From positions 434,001-498,000 of the forward strand of contig NZ_CP049056.1 in assembly GCF_011044155.1 (NCBI RefSeq): a stretch of 64,000 nt of DNA, written 5' to 3'. Source of the stretch: Pikeienuella piscinae. Lineage in GTDB: Bacteria > Pseudomonadota > Alphaproteobacteria > Rhodobacterales > Rhodobacteraceae. The position numbers were made by a program, and so were the translations under genes. How positions within the stretch are numbered: the stretch's first letter is position 1; each line of letters begins with the position of its first letter. The notes beneath the pieces were generated by a model, which was not told the DNA's origin, searched no databases, and was given only the letters and a program-made list of their open reading frames with translations. Of the stretch, positions 9,298 to 19,918 are shown piece by piece.

Positions 9298-10381
9298 GAC
9301 CGTTGTGATCGGCGCAGGGGTGGTTGGCCTCGCCATCGCCCGCGCGTTGGCGCAGGCCGGGCGCGAGGTGATCGTGCTGGAGGCCGAATCCGGTTTCGGC
9401 GCCGGTATATCCTCGCGCAATTCCGAAGTGATCCACGCCGGCATCTATTACCCGCGAGGCAGCCTCAAGGCCCGGCTCTGCGTCGAAGGGCGCCGGCGGC
9501 TCTACGATTATTGCGCAGCGCACGGGGTGGCGACGCGGGCCTGCGGGAAGCTGATCGTAGCGACGACGCCGGAAGAAATACCTGCGCTCGACGATCTGGC
9601 CGCGCGGGGGGCGCGCAACGGGGTGGAGGGGCTGCGGCGTATCTCGGGGGCGGAAGCGCGGGCGATGGAGCCCGCGCTTCGCGCCGAGGCGGCGCTCTGG
9701 TCGCCGGGCACCGGCATCGTGGATGCGCATGGGTTCATGCTCGCGCTTCTCGGCGACGCTGAGGCGGCCGGCGCAATGCTGGCGTTGAACGCGTCAGTCA
9801 GAAAGATCATCCGCGCGGCTACGGGCTTGTTCGTCGATGTCGATGGCGTGACGCCGATGCGGCTCCACGCGCGGGAGGTCGTGAACGCCGCCGGGCTCGC
9901 GGCGCCAGGCCTCTCCGCCGGCCTCGCTCCCGCGCCGCCAGCGCATTTCGCCAAGGGAAATTATTTCCGGCTTCGGGGGCGCGCGCCGTTCTCCAGGCTG
10001 GTCTATCCCGCGCCGGTCGTCGGGGGGCTCGGCGTGCATCTGACGATCGATCTCGGCGGTCAGGCGCGGTTCGGGCCGGATGTCGAATGGATCGCACGGC
10101 CCGAATATGCGGTCGATCCGACGCGGGCGGCTGCATTCTACGGGGCGATCCGACGCTACTGGCCGGATCTCGCCGATGGCGCTCTCGAGCCCGACTATGC
10201 TGGTGTGCGCCCGAAGCTTGTCGGGCCGGAAGCCGGCGGGGCTGCGGATTTTCGCATCGACGGGCCGGAGCGCCATGGGGTCGCCGGCTATGTCGCGCTC
10301 TACGGGATCGAAAGCCCGGGTCTGACCGCGGCGCTGGCCGTCGCCGACCACGCCGCAGGTATGCTGATCGGCGCCAGATGA
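9284..10381 (+). CDS. FAD-dependent oxidoreductase, L-2-hydroxyglutarate oxidase (LhgO)-like
   Basis: The N-terminal Rossmann motif [18 protein letters not shown] and the flavin-contact segment [15 protein letters not shown] identify the DAO superfamily and the LhgO branch. The C-terminal DYAGVRPKL and [12 protein letters not shown] motifs also fit L-2-hydroxyglutarate oxidases. The 365-residue length is slightly short of the usual 390-400. It starts with GTG inside the end of the MocR gene, indicating translational coupling. L-2-hydroxyglutarate to 2-oxoglutarate is the likely reaction, but other 2-hydroxyacids or amino acids remain possible. Confidence 0.78.
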   Translation: MEEIETVVIGAGVVGLAIARALAQAGREVIVLEAESGFGAGISSRNSEVIHAGIYYPRGSLKARLCVEGRRRLYDYCAAHGVATRACGKLIVATTPEEIPALDDLAARGARNGVEGLRRISGAEARAMEPALRAEAALWSPGTGIVDAHGFMLALLGDAEAAGAMLALNASVRKIIRAATGLFVDVDGVTPMRLHAREVVNAAGLAAPGLSAGLAPAPPAHFAKGNYFRLRGRAPFSRLVYPAPVVGGLGVHLTIDLGGQARFGPDVEWIARPEYAVDPTRAAAFYGAIRRYWPDLADGALEPDYAGVRPKLVGPEAGGAADFRIDGPERHGVAGYVALYGIESPGLTAALAVADHAAGMLIGAR

Positions 10382-10469
10382 TCCAAATGCGACGCCTAGT
10401 GACGGATTTGGAGCACGATCGGCGTGCGCCATGGTATCAATGCCGAAAAGCATGGAGCGAGGTCGTCAA

Positions 10470-11417
10470 ATGGCGGACAAGCCTCAGGACGTCGTTTTTC
10501 TCCTTGTCGAGAACTTCTCGCACATGGCCTTCGCTTGTGCGCTGGAGCCGTTGCGCATCGCCAATCTCGCGGCGGAGCGGGAGCTTTATCGCTGGCATAT
10601 CGCTGCGGAAAACGGCGTAGAGCAGCGTTGCTCGAACGGCACGGTGACCCGCGCGGATATCGATCTGAAAGAGATGCCGAACGCGATGCTGATCGTCGTC
10701 GCCGGTTTGAACGCGAAGCGCCACGCCACGCCGGCGATCAAGACCTATCTGCGCCGGCATGAGCGGCTTGGCTCCGGCGTTATCGGCGCGATCTGCTGCG
10801 GCGCCTATGTGCTGGCCGAAGCCGGTATGCTCGACGGACGCTCATGCGCGCTGCACTGGGGTTATCACGACGCCTTCATGGAGGATCACCCGGAGGTCGA
10901 TCTCGACCCTTCGGTTTTCGTGATGGACGGACGTTATGTTTCTTCCTCGGGCGGCACGGCGGCGACCGACATGATGTTGCGGCTGATCGAGGACGCGCAC
11001 GGTTCCGCGTTGTCGCGCCAGACGGCGGAGCGCCTAGTCTACACCTCGGTTCGCGCGGAGGGTGAGGGGCAGCGCCATTCCGCCAACAGCCGGATCGGTA
11101 TTCGCAACGCTCGGCTCGCGAAGGCGGTGGAGTTCATCGAAAGCGATCTGGACGAGCCGATGCGAACCGCCGATGTCGCCGCGCGCGTCGGCCTGTCGCC
11201 ACGCCAGCTGGAGCGGTTGTTCGGGCGCTATCTGCATTGTTCGCCCAAGAAATACCGGATGGAGATGCGGCTGAATCGGGCGCGGGAGTTGTTGCGCCAG
11301 ACCGAGATGAGCGTCATCAACGTCGCCCTCGCCTGTGGCTTCACCTCGCCGTCGCACTTCTCGAAATGCTATCGGACGCGCTTCGGCTCCACGCCCTATC
11401 AGCGCGACGCGGTCTGA
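10470..11417 (+). CDS. GlxA-family regulator (DJ-1/PfpI-like domain plus AraC helix-turn-helix)
   Basis: The N-terminal half (about residues 5-180) is a class I glutamine-amidotransferase-like sensor domain, with GAICCGAYVLAEAGML as the nucleophile-elbow region. The C-terminal 100 residues carry two AraC helix-turn-helix motifs, including VAARVGLSPRQLERLF and VALACGFTSPSHFSKCYR. The ATG at 10470 is preferred because GAGCGAGG lies just upstream; an ATG at 10431 is the alternative. Relatives such as GbdR control glycine betaine and carnitine catabolism, which would fit the MttB-family gene at 3518, but that link is speculative. Confidence 0.85.
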   Translation: MADKPQDVVFLLVENFSHMAFACALEPLRIANLAAERELYRWHIAAENGVEQRCSNGTVTRADIDLKEMPNAMLIVVAGLNAKRHATPAIKTYLRRHERLGSGVIGAICCGAYVLAEAGMLDGRSCALHWGYHDAFMEDHPEVDLDPSVFVMDGRYVSSSGGTAATDMMLRLIEDAHGSALSRQTAERLVYTSVRAEGEGQRHSANSRIGIRNARLAKAVEFIESDLDEPMRTADVAARVGLSPRQLERLFGRYLHCSPKKYRMEMRLNRARELLRQTEMSVINVALACGFTSPSHFSKCYRTRFGSTPYQRDAV

Positions 11418-11601
11418 AGAGCGCGGCCCACTCGCCATACTCTCCGGCCCGCGGCTGCGGCCGTAGAGCGACTCGAAACCATGCCCAATAAGGTTCAGAC
11501 GACCGCAAATTCCGTGGGCGCCTTCCGTTTCTGGGCGTCGTTCTCCACGCTCCCTTGCCCTTTGAGGTTCAGCCGGATATCAGACGCTGAAAGCGCTCCT
11601 G

Positions 11602-11675
11602 GGCGACGTGGCGGAGTGGTTACGCAGCGGATTGCAAATCCGTGTACGCCGGTTCGATTCCGGCCGTCGCCTCCA
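11602..11675 (+). tRNA. tRNA-Cys (anticodon GCA)
   Basis: A full cloverleaf is readable. The acceptor stem pairs GGCGACG with CGTCGCC, the anticodon stem-loop carries TTGCAAA, and a GGTTCGATTCC T-arm follows. CCA is encoded at 11673-11675. Confidence 0.95.
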
Positions 11676-12117
11676 AGAAAATCCATAGACTGGCGGAACT
11701 TCGCGGGGCTCCTGGCGAGACAGTCGGCCGAATTTGACCTATTTTCAGGCGTGCGGGCGTGTCGCTGGTAACAATGGACAACTCGCATTCTGACGTCCGC
11801 CACGTGATGAGTTGAGTGACGTCAGTCAGTTTTGATTCGCATCGCAATTTCAGAATTATCTGTGCGCGTGCGCTTCCTTCGCCGCCTCGAGCAGAGCGTA
11901 TCTCCTCTGCTCGCTCAGTGGCGCGATCGTCGCCTCGAATCCCGGGTGCGCGCCGCTTGCGTTTCGCCTCGACTCATCTCCTCCGCATCCATCGTGCGGC
12001 TCCTTCGATGGCCGGCCTGCTCAGCGTGAATATCGAGACCGCTCATGGGTCGATTTGGCAACCGGGGCGGCCTCGGTTAACTAGGCGTTTGATACGTGGA
12101 ATATGGGGGAAGGCCGC
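11676..12117. other. 442-base gap without a recognisable gene
   Basis: Between tRNA-Cys and apt I see no reading frame with protein-like composition, no tRNA and no clear terminator. The stretch near 11850-11870 is relatively AT-rich and may hold the apt promoter. An anonymous short frame cannot be excluded. Confidence 0.5.
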
Positions 12118-12651
12118 GTGGCGACGACGATCAGGGACTATATCCGCACAATTCCGGATTTCCCCCACGAGGGGATCATGTTTCGCGACGTGACCACGCT
12201 GATGGGCGACGCGCGCGGCTTTCGGATGGCGGTGGACATGCTCGTTCACCCCTATGCCGGGCGCCGGATAGACCATGTTGCGGGGCTCGAAGCGCGGGGG
12301 TTCATTCTCGGGGGCGCCGTGGCGCATCAGCTTTCCACCGGCTTCACGCCGATCCGCAAGAAGGGCAAGCTGCCGGCGCGCGCCATCGCGGAGGAATACA
12401 CGCTCGAATACGCCACGGCTGTGGTCGAGATGCACGATGACGCCATCCAGCCCGGCGAGGGGGTGCTGCTTGTCGACGATCTGCTCGCCACCGGCGGCAC
12501 GGCGGCGGCCGGGGTGCGGTTGATTGAGCGGCTCGGCGGCGTGGTGATCGGCTGCGCCTTCGTCATCGACCTCCCCGACCTCGGCGGGCGCAAACGGTTG
12601 GAGGGCATGGGGCTCGACGTTCACGCGCTCTGCGAATTCGCGGGCGAGTAG
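12118..12651 (+). CDS. apt: Adenine phosphoribosyltransferase
   Basis: This type I phosphoribosyltransferase converts adenine plus PRPP to AMP for purine salvage in the cytosol. The PRPP loop is [17 protein letters not shown]. The N-terminal [15 protein letters not shown] and [10 protein letters not shown] motifs are specific to APT. The GTG at 12118 follows GGGGGAAGG at a good distance and gives 177 residues, the family's usual length. An ATG 15 bases upstream is the alternative. The methyltransferase gene starts 13 bases after its stop, so the two are probably co-transcribed. Confidence 0.95.
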   Translation: MATTIRDYIRTIPDFPHEGIMFRDVTTLMGDARGFRMAVDMLVHPYAGRRIDHVAGLEARGFILGGAVAHQLSTGFTPIRKKGKLPARAIAEEYTLEYATAVVEMHDDAIQPGEGVLLVDDLLATGGTAAAGVRLIERLGGVVIGCAFVIDLPDLGGRKRLEGMGLDVHALCEFAGE

Positions 12652-12663
12652 GGGCGGGGGCGG

Positions 12664-13794
12664 GTGCCGACGTTCTACGAGTTTTTCGCCGGGGGCGGCA
12701 TGACGCGGGCCGGTCTTGGACCCGGCTGGACATGCCTCTTCGCCAATGATTTCGATCCGAAGAAGGCGCAGGCCTATCGTGAAAACTGGGGTGATGCTGG
12801 GTTTCACCTGGGCGATATCGACGAGATCGCGGGCGGTGATCTGCCGGGTCGTGCCGATCTGATCTGGGGCTCATTTCCTTGCCAGGATCTTTCGCTCGCC
12901 GGGGCGGGGGCCGGGCTTTCGGGGGCGCGGTCGGGCTCGTTTTTCGCCTTCGCGCGGATCATCGGCGAGTTGGCGGCCACAGGGCGCGCGCCGCGCCTCG
13001 TGGCGGTCGAGAATGTTACCGGCGCGCTCACTTCGCATGGCGGACGCGATTTCGCGGCGATCGTCGACCGTCTTGACGAGCTCGGCTATCGAACCGGCGC
13101 GCTTGTCCTGAATGCGGATGCGTTCGTGCCGCAGTCACGACCGCGGCTCTTCGTGATCGGCGCGCATGAGAGCCTTGATCTCGGCGCGGCCCCGTTGGCC
13201 CCTGCGCCGGTACCGGACTTTCATCCCCCGGCGCTGGTCCGGGCCGTCGCTGCGCTGCCCGAGGCGCTCCGGGCGCGCGCGCTCTGGTGGGCGTCTCCGG
13301 CGCCGCCGCGGCGGAACGTCGGGCTCTCGGCGCTGATCGATGTCGAGGCGGCGCAATGGCACGATGTGGCGGAGACGGAGCGGCTGCTCTCGCTGATGTC
13401 GCCCGCCAATCTCGCCAAGCTGGCGGCGGCGAAAGCGGCTGGGCGGCGGATGGTCGGCTGCGTCTTTCGCCGCACCCGGCGCGACGCGGCAGGGCGGCGG
13501 GCGCAGCGCGCGGAGGTGCGGTTCGACGACGTCGCCGGATGCCTCCGCACGCCTGCTGGCGGGTCGAGCCGGCAGATATTGCTTGTTGTCGAGGGCGAGC
13601 GCGTCCGCTCCCGGCTGATGACCCCGCGCGAGACGGCGCGCCTGATGGGGCTTGACGACGGTTATGTTCTGCCGACCGGCGCGACCGACGCCTATCACCT
13701 CACCGGGGACGGCGTCGTGGTTCCGGTGGTGCGCCACCTTGCGGCGCATGTCTTCGAACCTGTCCTCGCCGCCGCCGCAATCCGCGCGGCCTGA
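12664..13794 (+). CDS. DNA (cytosine-5) methyltransferase, solitary
   Basis: All main C5-methyltransferase motifs are present in order: motif I FFAGGGMTRAGL, motif IV with the catalytic Cys in SFPCQDLS, motif VI ENV, motif VIII QSRPRLF, and the C-terminal motifs around LMGLDDGY. It is 376 residues, starts with GTG, and follows apt closely. No restriction endonuclease or very-short-patch repair gene is adjacent, so it looks like an orphan methyltransferase for epigenetic or protective methylation. The target cannot be read. Base composition resembles its neighbours, so there is no sign of recent transfer. Confidence 0.92.
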   Translation: MPTFYEFFAGGGMTRAGLGPGWTCLFANDFDPKKAQAYRENWGDAGFHLGDIDEIAGGDLPGRADLIWGSFPCQDLSLAGAGAGLSGARSGSFFAFARIIGELAATGRAPRLVAVENVTGALTSHGGRDFAAIVDRLDELGYRTGALVLNADAFVPQSRPRLFVIGAHESLDLGAAPLAPAPVPDFHPPALVRAVAALPEALRARALWWASPAPPRRNVGLSALIDVEAAQWHDVAETERLLSLMSPANLAKLAAAKAAGRRMVGCVFRRTRRDAAGRRAQRAEVRFDDVAGCLRTPAGGSSRQILLVVEGERVRSRLMTPRETARLMGLDDGYVLPTGATDAYHLTGDGVVVPVVRHLAAHVFEPVLAAAAIRAA

Positions 13795-13800
13795 GCCGGT

Positions 13801-15477
13801 TCAGTTCCCTTCGATTAGCCGGCGCGCGATGACTTGAGCCTGAATCTCCGCCGCGCCCTCGAAAATGTTGAGGATACGTGCGTCGCAGAGAACCCGGCTG
13901 ATCGGGTATTCCAGCGCGAAGCCATTGCCGCCATGAATCTGCACGCCGTTATCGGCGTTCGCCCAGGCGACGCGGGCGGCGAGCAGCTTGGCCATGCCTG
14001 CTTCGAGGTCGCAGCGCCGCGCCGCGTCCTTCTCCGCCGCCGCGAAATAGGTGATTTGCCGCGCGAACATGATCTCGACCGCCATCATCGCGAGCTTGCC
14101 GTAGACACGCGGGAAGGCGGCGAGCGGTTTGCCGAACTGCTTCCGCTCGATCGCGTAGGACAGCGCGAGCTCCATCGCGCATTGCGCGACGCCGACGGCG
14201 CGGGCCGCGGTCTGGATGCGGGCGCTTTCGAAGGTTTTCATCAGCTGCTTGAAACCCTTGCCTTCTTCGCCGCCGAGAAGAGCGGCTCCCTTCACCCGGA
14301 AGCTGTCGAATCCGATCTCGTATTCCTTCATGCCGCGATAGCCGAGAACCTCGATCTCTCCGCCTGACATGCCCTCCGCCGGAAACGGATCGTCATCCGT
14401 CCCGCGCGGTTTCTCGGCGAGGAACATGGAAAGCCCGCGATAGTCGGATGTCTCCGAGTCGGTGCGCGCAAGCAGCGTCATCATGTCGGCGCGCGCGGCG
14501 TGGGTGATCCAGGTCTTGTTCCCGGTGACGAGGTAATCCTCGCCCTTCTTCGTCGCGCGGGTCCGGAGACCGCCGAGATCGGAGCCGGTGTTGGGCTCGG
14601 TGAAGACCGCGGTCGGCAGGATCTCCGCCGCGGCGATCTTCGGAAGCCATTCGCGCTTTTGCTCCTCGACGCCGCCGCCGAGAATCAACTCGGCCGCGAT
14701 CTCCGAACGGGTGCCGAGTGAGCCGACGCCGATATAGCCGCGGCTCAGTTCCTCGGAGACGACGCACATCGCCGTCTTGCCCATGCCGGAGCCGCCGTAT
14801 TCCTCGGGTATGGTCAGGCCGAATACCCCGAGCCCGGCCATCTCCTCGATGATCTCCAGCGGGATCAACTTGTCGCGGAGGTGCCAGCCATGCGCGTGCG
14901 GGACGACCTTTTCATCCGCGAAGCGGCGGAACTGATCGCGCACCATCTCGAACTCCTCGTCGAGCCCGGTGGCGCCGAAACTGGCGGTGCCCCTGCGCTC
15001 GATCATAAGGTCGACCAACCGGCGGCGGGCGGCGTCGGTGTTTCCGTCCTTGATCAGCCGGTCGATGGCCGGGGTCGCCAACACCGCGGCGTCGACGCCG
15101 ATATCGGCGAGCCGGGCGATCTCGCCCTGGCTCATTGGCAGACCGCCCCTCAGCTGCGCGAGATATTCGCCGGCGCCGATGCCGAGGATCAGCCGCTCCA
15201 TCTCGCCGAATTCGCCGGCGGCCCCGAGCCGCGCGGCCCAGTCGCGCATCTGGCGCAGGCATTCAACATAGGTCGCGATCCAGGCGAGGCAGTGGGCGGC
15301 GTGCTGTTCGGTCTCCAGCGCCGCGTTCGAGATGCGGGCGCCGGCGGCGACGCGCGCGCGCAGGGTCTCCCGCGCCGCGGCCAACGCCGATTCGACCGCC
15401 GGCAGCGCATCCGCCAGCAGGGAGGCGGGGTCGAATCCGGATTCCGCTTCGGCGCGGGCGAAAGTGGGCTGGCTCAT
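13801..15477 (-). CDS. Acyl-CoA dehydrogenase
   Basis: This FAD enzyme is of the acyl-CoA dehydrogenase superfamily. The flavin segment VFTEPNTGSDLGGLRTRA and the helical C-terminal domain with YAIERKQFGKPLAAFPRV and IHGGNGFALEYPISRVLCDARI are clear. It is 558 residues against about 380-390 for simple members, with an extra N-terminal helical region of about 170 residues. AAGGACG upstream of the ATG at 15477 fixes the start. It converges on the methyltransferase gene with only 6 bases between them. The acyl substrate is unknown. Confidence 0.9.
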   Translation of the reverse strand: MSQPTFARAEAESGFDPASLLADALPAVESALAAARETLRARVAAGARISNAALETEQHAAHCLAWIATYVECLRQMRDWAARLGAAGEFGEMERLILGIGAGEYLAQLRGGLPMSQGEIARLADIGVDAAVLATPAIDRLIKDGNTDAARRRLVDLMIERRGTASFGATGLDEEFEMVRDQFRRFADEKVVPHAHGWHLRDKLIPLEIIEEMAGLGVFGLTIPEEYGGSGMGKTAMCVVSEELSRGYIGVGSLGTRSEIAAELILGGGVEEQKREWLPKIAAAEILPTAVFTEPNTGSDLGGLRTRATKKGEDYLVTGNKTWITHAARADMMTLLARTDSETSDYRGLSMFLAEKPRGTDDDPFPAEGMSGGEIEVLGYRGMKEYEIGFDSFRVKGAALLGGEEGKGFKQLMKTFESARIQTAARAVGVAQCAMELALSYAIERKQFGKPLAAFPRVYGKLAMMAVEIMFARQITYFAAAEKDAARRCDLEAGMAKLLAARVAWANADNGVQIHGGNGFALEYPISRVLCDARILNIFEGAAEIQAQVIARRLIEGN

Positions 15478-15627
15478 CTGGAACGTCCTTTCAGGGCGCG
15501 CGATGCCGCATCGCGGAATCATGATCTTGCATCTGCGAAGGAGTTATCGCGCGCCGCCGGCGCCGTCAACGGACGCGAAATTAACTGTCTCACAAGGCGG
15601 CGGCCGGATTATTTTGTTACGCGCCGC

Positions 15628-17142
15628 CTAGCCGGTGATGGCGGCGCCGTCCCGACGCTCGTCGCCCGCCGCCTCCACGGCGCCTTTCGCATCCCGCGCC
15701 GCGGCGTGGACGCCGCCAAAGAACATGGAAGAGCCGTTCCAGCCACGCGCTTCGGGAAAGGCGGCGATGAGCGCGCGGCGCTCATCCCCCCCCAGGCGGT
15801 CCTCGAAATCCGCCTCCGGCCACTTCTCCACATGGAGCCGGGGCATGGAGATGGCGGCTTCGAGCCGCATGTCGCGGTCGAGGATATGAGCCGAAACCTG
15901 CGCCAGCGCGCTTCTGATCCGGTTCGAGCCGCCTGAGCCGAGCATGACGAAAGAGCCGTCCGGCAACTCGAGAGTCATCGGCGCCATCATGGAGGACAGG
16001 CGCTGATCGCAGGGCCACTCGGTCAGTTTGGCGCCGACGAGATCCTCTTCACCCAGCATGTTGTTCGGCATGATGCCGGTGCCGGGCGCGATCATTCCGG
16101 AGCCGGCGCCGTTGGAGAGGGTGAGCGCGGCGCCCATGCCGCGCCTGTCGATCGCAGAGATATGGGTCGTTCCCGTAAGGGCGGCGCGCCGCCCGGCGAG
16201 TTCGCGCCGGTAACGCTCGATGAGGTCGGGGGCGAGAAGCCGCAGCGCGCCATCCGATGGTTCGGCGTCGAGCCCGGACTCCATTCGCGCGCGCGCGGTC
16301 TCGTCGAGTGAGAGCGCAACCTCCACCGGCGCAGCGCCGCGTCGGATCAGGCGAAGCGCGAAAGCGATGAGCGCGCCGCCGAGCGCCGGCGGCGGGTTCA
16401 GGAACAGGCGCGCCGGTTCGCGCCGTTCCACCATCGGTTCGCGCCAGATCGCCTGATAGCGGCGCAAGTCGAGCGCGGAGAGATGGCCGCCGTCGAGCGA
16501 AAGGAGGGCCTGGGCGATCTCACCCTCCTGAAAGAAGCGGTCGCCCTCACGGGCGAAGGTCTCGATCACGTCGGCGAGCTCGGGGTTGCGATAGCGCGCG
16601 CCCGATTTCAGCGGGGTTTCGCCATCGCAGAAGAGCGCGCGCGCGGCGGGGCCCGCGGAGACGATGGGCGCGATGATTCGGAAAACTTCGGCCTGAAAAT
16701 CCGTTAGCAGTGCGCCCGTCTTCGCCAGTTGGACGGCGAACTCCGCGAGTTCCGCGAACGGCGTCAGGCCGAGCCGCTCATGCGCGGACCAGAGCCCTCG
16801 GGCCACGCCGGGCGTCGCGATCGACGCGGACCCGATATGAAAAACCTGGCGCGCATCGCCGAAATCAGCCTCGACGGCGCGAAGATCCATCTCGCCTGGC
16901 CGGGTTTTCCGGCGCGGCGTCTGCACGAAGAAATCGAGAAGCCCGACGCGGCCGGCAGGCTCGCGAACCATCAGAAAGCCGCCGCCAAGCAGCGACGCGA
17001 GCGCCGGCTCCGCAACGCAGGCGGTCAGCGCGCCGGCGATCACCGCATCGACGGCGTTGCCGTCGGCGCGAAGAACTTCCGACGCCGCCTCCGCCGTCAG
17101 GCGATGGCCGGCGGCGACGGCGAAGGGCGCGCGGGGCTTCAT
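15628..17142 (-). CDS. Gamma-glutamyltransferase family protein
   Basis: This N-terminal nucleophile hydrolase is synthesised as one precursor of 504 residues. The autocleavage and nucleophile segment GTTHISAIDRRG carries the catalytic Thr. It is followed by the substrate-binding NGAGSGMIAPGTGIMPNNML. The large-subunit start with AAGHRLTAEAASEVLRADGNAVDA is typical. No obvious signal peptide is visible, so it may be cytoplasmic, unlike classical Ggt. Gamma-glutamyl hydrolysis or transfer is probable. Some members act as cephalosporin acylases, and the exact substrate is open. Confidence 0.88.
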   Translation of the reverse strand: MKPRAPFAVAAGHRLTAEAASEVLRADGNAVDAVIAGALTACVAEPALASLLGGGFLMVREPAGRVGLLDFFVQTPRRKTRPGEMDLRAVEADFGDARQVFHIGSASIATPGVARGLWSAHERLGLTPFAELAEFAVQLAKTGALLTDFQAEVFRIIAPIVSAGPAARALFCDGETPLKSGARYRNPELADVIETFAREGDRFFQEGEIAQALLSLDGGHLSALDLRRYQAIWREPMVERREPARLFLNPPPALGGALIAFALRLIRRGAAPVEVALSLDETARARMESGLDAEPSDGALRLLAPDLIERYRRELAGRRAALTGTTHISAIDRRGMGAALTLSNGAGSGMIAPGTGIMPNNMLGEEDLVGAKLTEWPCDQRLSSMMAPMTLELPDGSFVMLGSGGSNRIRSALAQVSAHILDRDMRLEAAISMPRLHVEKWPEADFEDRLGGDERRALIAAFPEARGWNGSSMFFGGVHAAARDAKGAVEAAGDERRDGAAITG

Positions 17143-17244
17143 GCCGGGCGCATCGCTTCTCGCGACGCGCAGTCGGCTTCCGCCAGTTCTGGGATGGAGA
17201 TCCGGGCCGAGTAGCGCCCGCGAAGTCCGACATGGCGCGTCACA

Positions 17245-18903
17245 TCATGCGGCCTTCGGCGCCGCCGCCTTCACGTCGCCACCGACATGCGCTTCGTACT
17301 GTCTGAAGTTCTTTATGAACATGTTTACGAGCTTCTTCGCCTGTGCGTCGTATTCCTCGGGCGCATGCCAGGTCCGTCGCGGGTCGAGGATCAGGTCCGG
17401 GACGCCGGGCACCGCGACCGGCACTTCGAAACCGAAATGTGGGTCGATGCGGAATTCGGCCTTGTTGAGCGAACCGTCGAGGGCGGCGGACAGCAGCGTT
17501 CGCGTGGCGCGGATCGGCATGCGCGAGCCGGTTCCATGCGCGCCGCCGGTCCAGCCGGTGTTGACCAGCCAGCAGGTCGAACCGTTGGCGGCGATCTTTT
17601 CGCGCAGGAGCGCGCCGTAGACTTCCGGCCGGCGCGGCATGAAGGGCGCACCGAAACAGGTGGAGAAGGTGGGTTCCGGATCGGTCACGCCTTTCTCGGT
17701 GCCGGCGACCTTGGAAGTGAAACCGGAGAGAAAATGATACATCGCCTGCGCCGGCGTCAGCCGGGCGATCGGCGGCAGCACGCCGAATGCGTCGCAGGTC
17801 AGCATCACGACGTTCCTCGGCACGCCGCCGCGACCGGTCTCGGACGCGTTGGCGATATATTCGAGCGGATAAGCGCAGCGCATGTTCGGTGTCAGGCTGT
17901 CATCCTCGAAATCCAGCTCTTTCGTATAGGGATCGTAGACCATGTTCTCGATCACCGTCCCGAACATCGAGGTGGTGGCGTATATTTCCGGTTCGGCTTC
18001 GGCGCTGAGCGAGATCGTCTTGGCGTAGCAGCCGCCCTCGAAATTGAAGGTTCCGTCATCCGACCAGCCATGTTCGTCGTCACCGATCAGAACCCGCTCC
18101 GGATCGGCCGAAAGCGTGGTCTTGCCGGTGCCTGAGAGGCCAAAGAAGATCGCCGTGTCAGCAGGATCGCCATGCGCGTGATTGGCCGAGCAATGCATCG
18201 GCATCGCGCCCTTTTCCGGTAGCAGGTAGTTCAGCACCGAGAACACAGATTTCTTGTTTTCGCCGGCGTAGGACGTGCCGCCGATCAGGATCAGCTTCTG
18301 TTCGAAACTGGTCGCGATCACGGTTTCCGTCCGGCAGCCATGGCGCTCCGGATCGGCCTGGAAACTCGGGCAGTTCACCACCGTGAAGCCGGGAACGAAG
18401 CTCTGAAGCTCGGCCTGTGCGGGACGGCGAAGAAGATGGCGGATGAAGAGCGCATGCCACGCGAGTTCGGTCACCAGACGTACGTTGAGACGGTGGGCGG
18501 GATCGGCGCCGCCGAAGAGATCCTGCACGAAATACTCGCGGTCCTTCATGTGCGCGAACATGTCTGCTTTCAGTCGCTCGAAGGCGTCGGCTTCGAGTGG
18601 GGGATTGTTCTCCCACCAGATGCTTTCCTTCACCGACGGCTCGTCGACAACGAACTTGTCCTTCGGCGAGCGGCCGGTGTGCTTACCTGTCGTCGCCAGA
18701 AAAGCGCCGCCGCGGCCAAGCTCGCCCTCGCCGCGCCGGATCGCGGACTCGACCAGACCGGGTTCGAGAATGTTGTAATGCACCGCGGCGAAACCGTCGG
18801 CGCCCAGGGTTTCGAGCGGAATCTCGGGGTTGTAGACTCCGGTGCGGGCTGATGGGGCGGTGGATCGGCCAGTCTCGGTCAAGGGACTCTCCATTGTGCG
18901 CAC
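17245..18903 (-). CDS. pckA: Phosphoenolpyruvate carboxykinase (ATP)
   Basis: The protein catalyses oxaloacetate plus ATP to PEP plus CO2 plus ADP, the first committed step of gluconeogenesis. The kinase loop [26 protein letters not shown] and the ATP-PCK signatures [13 protein letters not shown] and [16 protein letters not shown] are visible. It is 552 residues from the first ATG. An internal ATG at 18894 gives 549; the family is about 530. It is divergent from chvI, an arrangement widely seen in alphaproteobacteria, where ChvI often affects pckA expression. Confidence 0.97.
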   Translation of the reverse strand: MRTMESPLTETGRSTAPSARTGVYNPEIPLETLGADGFAAVHYNILEPGLVESAIRRGEGELGRGGAFLATTGKHTGRSPKDKFVVDEPSVKESIWWENNPPLEADAFERLKADMFAHMKDREYFVQDLFGGADPAHRLNVRLVTELAWHALFIRHLLRRPAQAELQSFVPGFTVVNCPSFQADPERHGCRTETVIATSFEQKLILIGGTSYAGENKKSVFSVLNYLLPEKGAMPMHCSANHAHGDPADTAIFFGLSGTGKTTLSADPERVLIGDDEHGWSDDGTFNFEGGCYAKTISLSAEAEPEIYATTSMFGTVIENMVYDPYTKELDFEDDSLTPNMRCAYPLEYIANASETGRGGVPRNVVMLTCDAFGVLPPIARLTPAQAMYHFLSGFTSKVAGTEKGVTDPEPTFSTCFGAPFMPRRPEVYGALLREKIAANGSTCWLVNTGWTGGAHGTGSRMPIRATRTLLSAALDGSLNKAEFRIDPHFGFEVPVAVPGVPDLILDPRRTWHAPEEYDAQAKKLVNMFIKNFRQYEAHVGGDVKAAAPKAA

Positions 18904-19209
18904 GGACGGCCGCGTGGCGCCATGCTGATCTGCATCTGCGCGAATCGCAACGCGCGAGCGGCGCTGGACCGGGTTGCAGGACGCTTGCGGCGCGGATCGC
19001 GTTCCCGATCCGCCAATTCGTCCCTTGAGTCAATCCGCCCGGTGATTCGCGAAACCTACCCGAAGGTGTGGGGGCTATATCACGCCGTCGCGCCATGCGA
19101 AGCCCCGGATCAGCACACTCGGACGGTCGACTTCTAAGCGTCTTCGCATTGCGGCCTGCGACGGCGACTTGTAAGTAACTCTGACAGAAGGGGAAGGGGA
19201 GCGCCCGAT
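18904..19209. promoter_or_regulatory. Divergent pckA / chvI intergenic region
   Basis: This 306-base gap must hold promoters for both divergent genes. I see no coding frame. GGGGAAGGGGAG just before 19210 is the chvI ribosome-binding site. I could not identify a convincing ChvI site by eye. Confidence 0.5.
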
Positions 19210-19908
19210 ATGCCGACGATCGCGCTGGTCGACGACGACCGAAACATCCTCACTTCGGTGCAGATGGCGCTGGAGAACGAAGGCTACGAAGTCCGGACCT
19301 ACACGGACGGCGCGACCGCTCTCGCCGCGATCGGGCAGGCGCCGCCGGACATGGCGGTGCTCGACATCAAGATGCCTCGCATGGACGGAATGGAGCTTCT
19401 CCGCCGCCTGCGGCAGACATCCGACATGCCGGTGATCTTCCTGACCTCGAAGGATGAGGAGATCGACGAGGTTCTCGGCCTGCGGATGGGGGCGGATGAT
19501 TATGTCAGGAAACCCTTCTCGCAGCGTCTTCTAATCGAGCGCATTCGCGCCGTTCTGCGCCGGCGCGAAGCTCAGGATGACGGGGCCGAGCGGAACGAGG
19601 CCGACAAGGTGCTGACCCGCGGCCGGCTGGTGATGGACCCGCTCCGCCACGCCTGCACCTGGGGCGGCAAGCCGGTCGTGCTGACCGTGACGGAGTTTCT
19701 GATCCTGCATGCGCTCGCGCAGCGGCCTGGTTTCGTGAAGAGCCGGGACCAACTGATGGACGCCGCCTACGACGATCAGGTCTATGTCGACGACCGCACC
19801 ATCGACAGCCACATAAAGCGGGTGCGCAAGAAGTTTCGCGTGGTTGACGACGAGTTCTCCTCGATAGAGACCCTTTATGGCGTTGGCTATCGCTACAAGG
19901 AGGTCTGA
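19210..19908 (+). CDS. chvI: Response regulator ChvI (OmpR family)
   Basis: The receiver domain has the acidic pocket at D8-D10, phosphoacceptor D52 in [11 protein letters not shown]79 and K101 in VRKPF. The winged-helix effector domain of about residues 135-232 ends in [10 protein letters not shown]. It pairs with the histidine kinase encoded immediately downstream. Their position between pckA and hprK identifies the ChvI/ChvG system, which in alphaproteobacteria controls envelope, acid and carbon-related genes. It is 232 residues, the usual length. Confidence 0.94.
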   Translation: MPTIALVDDDRNILTSVQMALENEGYEVRTYTDGATALAAIGQAPPDMAVLDIKMPRMDGMELLRRLRQTSDMPVIFLTSKDEEIDEVLGLRMGADDYVRKPFSQRLLIERIRAVLRRREAQDDGAERNEADKVLTRGRLVMDPLRHACTWGGKPVVLTVTEFLILHALAQRPGFVKSRDQLMDAAYDDQVYVDDRTIDSHIKRVRKKFRVVDDEFSSIETLYGVGYRYKEV

Positions 19909-19918
19909 TCGACCCGCG

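Noticed and set aside
7717-9444. Very long leftward frame of over 1000 codons that includes the aminotransferase
   Set aside because: Only the part from 7716 leftward resembles a protein family. The rest is antisense to the MocR and oxidase genes and is open only because of GC bias.
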